Source of the DNA: Clostridiales bacterium
GTDB taxonomy: Bacteria > Bacillota > Clostridia > Saccharofermentanales > Saccharofermentanaceae
DNA: 39,614 nt
Reading direction: 5' to 3'
NCBI GenBank assembly: GCA_017550385.1
Contig: JAFZPJ010000028.1
Location: forward strand, 1 to 39,614
A program made the position numbers and the translations under genes. Below the pieces are notes generated by a model. The model was not told the DNA's origin. It saw only the letters and a program-made list of their open reading frames with translations, and did no database searches. Below, piece after piece: positions 39,478 through 39,614 of this stretch (positions are counted from its first letter, which is position 1; each line of letters starts with the position of its first letter).

Positions 39478-39614
39478 ATGGCTGAAAGTGATGATAAGAA
39501 GCTCGCCAGACAGGCTCAGGAAGCCTCGATGGACGAAGCTTTCAAGTCGGAACAGACAACGATAGTTCCGGTAGATCTCGACGGGGAGATGAGGAAGTCA
39601 TTCATTGACTACGC
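39478..39614 (+). CDS. gyrA: DNA gyrase subunit A, N-terminal fragment (cut by window edge)
   Basis: Only the first 45 residues are present. After a charged opening of about 28 residues the sequence reads IVPVDLDGEMRKSFIDYA, which is the highly conserved start of type IIA topoisomerase A subunits and matches GyrA more closely than ParC. The opening is a little longer than the usual few residues before this block. GGAGG lies 6 bases before the ATG. gyrB is not visible; in many bacteria it directly precedes gyrA, here rsmG does. Confidence 0.85.
   Translation, partial: MAESDDKKLARQAQEASMDEAFKSEQTTIVPVDLDGEMRKSFIDY

Noticed and set aside
1-39614. tRNA or rRNA genes, CRISPR arrays and insertion sequences
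   Set aside because: No cloverleaf with a GGTTCGA-type T-loop, no regularly spaced repeats and no recognisable transposase or terminal inverted repeats were seen. The intergenic minus-strand frames at 16430-16628 are too uncertain to call a mobile element.

Overview
The window reads as a Clostridia-type (Bacillota) chromosome of moderate GC content. Three things support this. The block hprK-murB-rapZ-whiA is a Bacillota arrangement. Transketolase is split into two subunits. The conserved rpmH-rnpA-yidD-yidC-jag-mnmE-mnmG-rsmG block is present. Two GH94 phosphorylases (cellobiose and cellodextrin type) at the left edge suggest a fibre- or cellodextrin-using anaerobe such as a gut or rumen clostridium; this lifestyle is an inference. 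All genes are on the + strand except a four-gene island at 22165-27202.

Layout. (1) 1-3645: end of a cellobiose phosphorylase, a terminator and promoter, then a complete cellodextrin phosphorylase. (2) 3659-7279: hprK, murB, rapZ and whiA, tightly packed and starting 13 bases after the phosphorylase. (3) 7351-10348: three genes of unknown role: a membrane-anchored beta-propeller protein, a 136-residue protein and a polytopic membrane protein. (4) 10373-16222: uridine-kinase-like kinase, metA, nnrD, alr and the two transketolase subunits, closed by a strong terminator. (5) 16223-16737: a 515-base gap with no obvious gene, which may carry a minus-strand transcript with its own terminator. (6) 16738-32391: a surface-glycan locus. 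(7) 32413-39359: ribosomal protein L34, RNase P protein, YidD, YidC, Jag, MnmE, MnmG and RsmG, then the start of gyrA at the right edge.

The glycan locus is the most interesting part. RfbF, RfbG and RfbH should turn glucose-1-phosphate and CTP into a CDP-4-keto-3,6-dideoxyhexose intermediate. A GtrB-type glycosyltransferase and a GT87/DUF2029-like membrane transferase follow. The divergent minus-strand operon encodes a thiamine-diphosphate carboligase-like enzyme, a two-domain DRE-TIM aldolase-like protein, a HAD phosphatase and a short-chain dehydrogenase/epimerase. A second plus-strand operon encodes a GtrA-glycosyltransferase fusion, a rhamnosyltransferase-like GT2, a Wzx-like flippase and a second GT87-like protein. 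The combination recalls yersiniose synthesis, where the ThDP enzyme YerE adds a two-carbon unit from pyruvate to a CDP-4-keto-3,6-dideoxy sugar and the reductase YerF finishes the product. The added aldolase-fusion protein and HAD enzyme would make this a variant. The product is inferred, not shown by sequence.

The housekeeping block at the right normally sits beside oriC and dnaA. Here neither dnaA nor DnaA-box clusters are visible, rpmH follows the glycan locus, and gyrA follows rsmG, so the origin neighbourhood appears rearranged.
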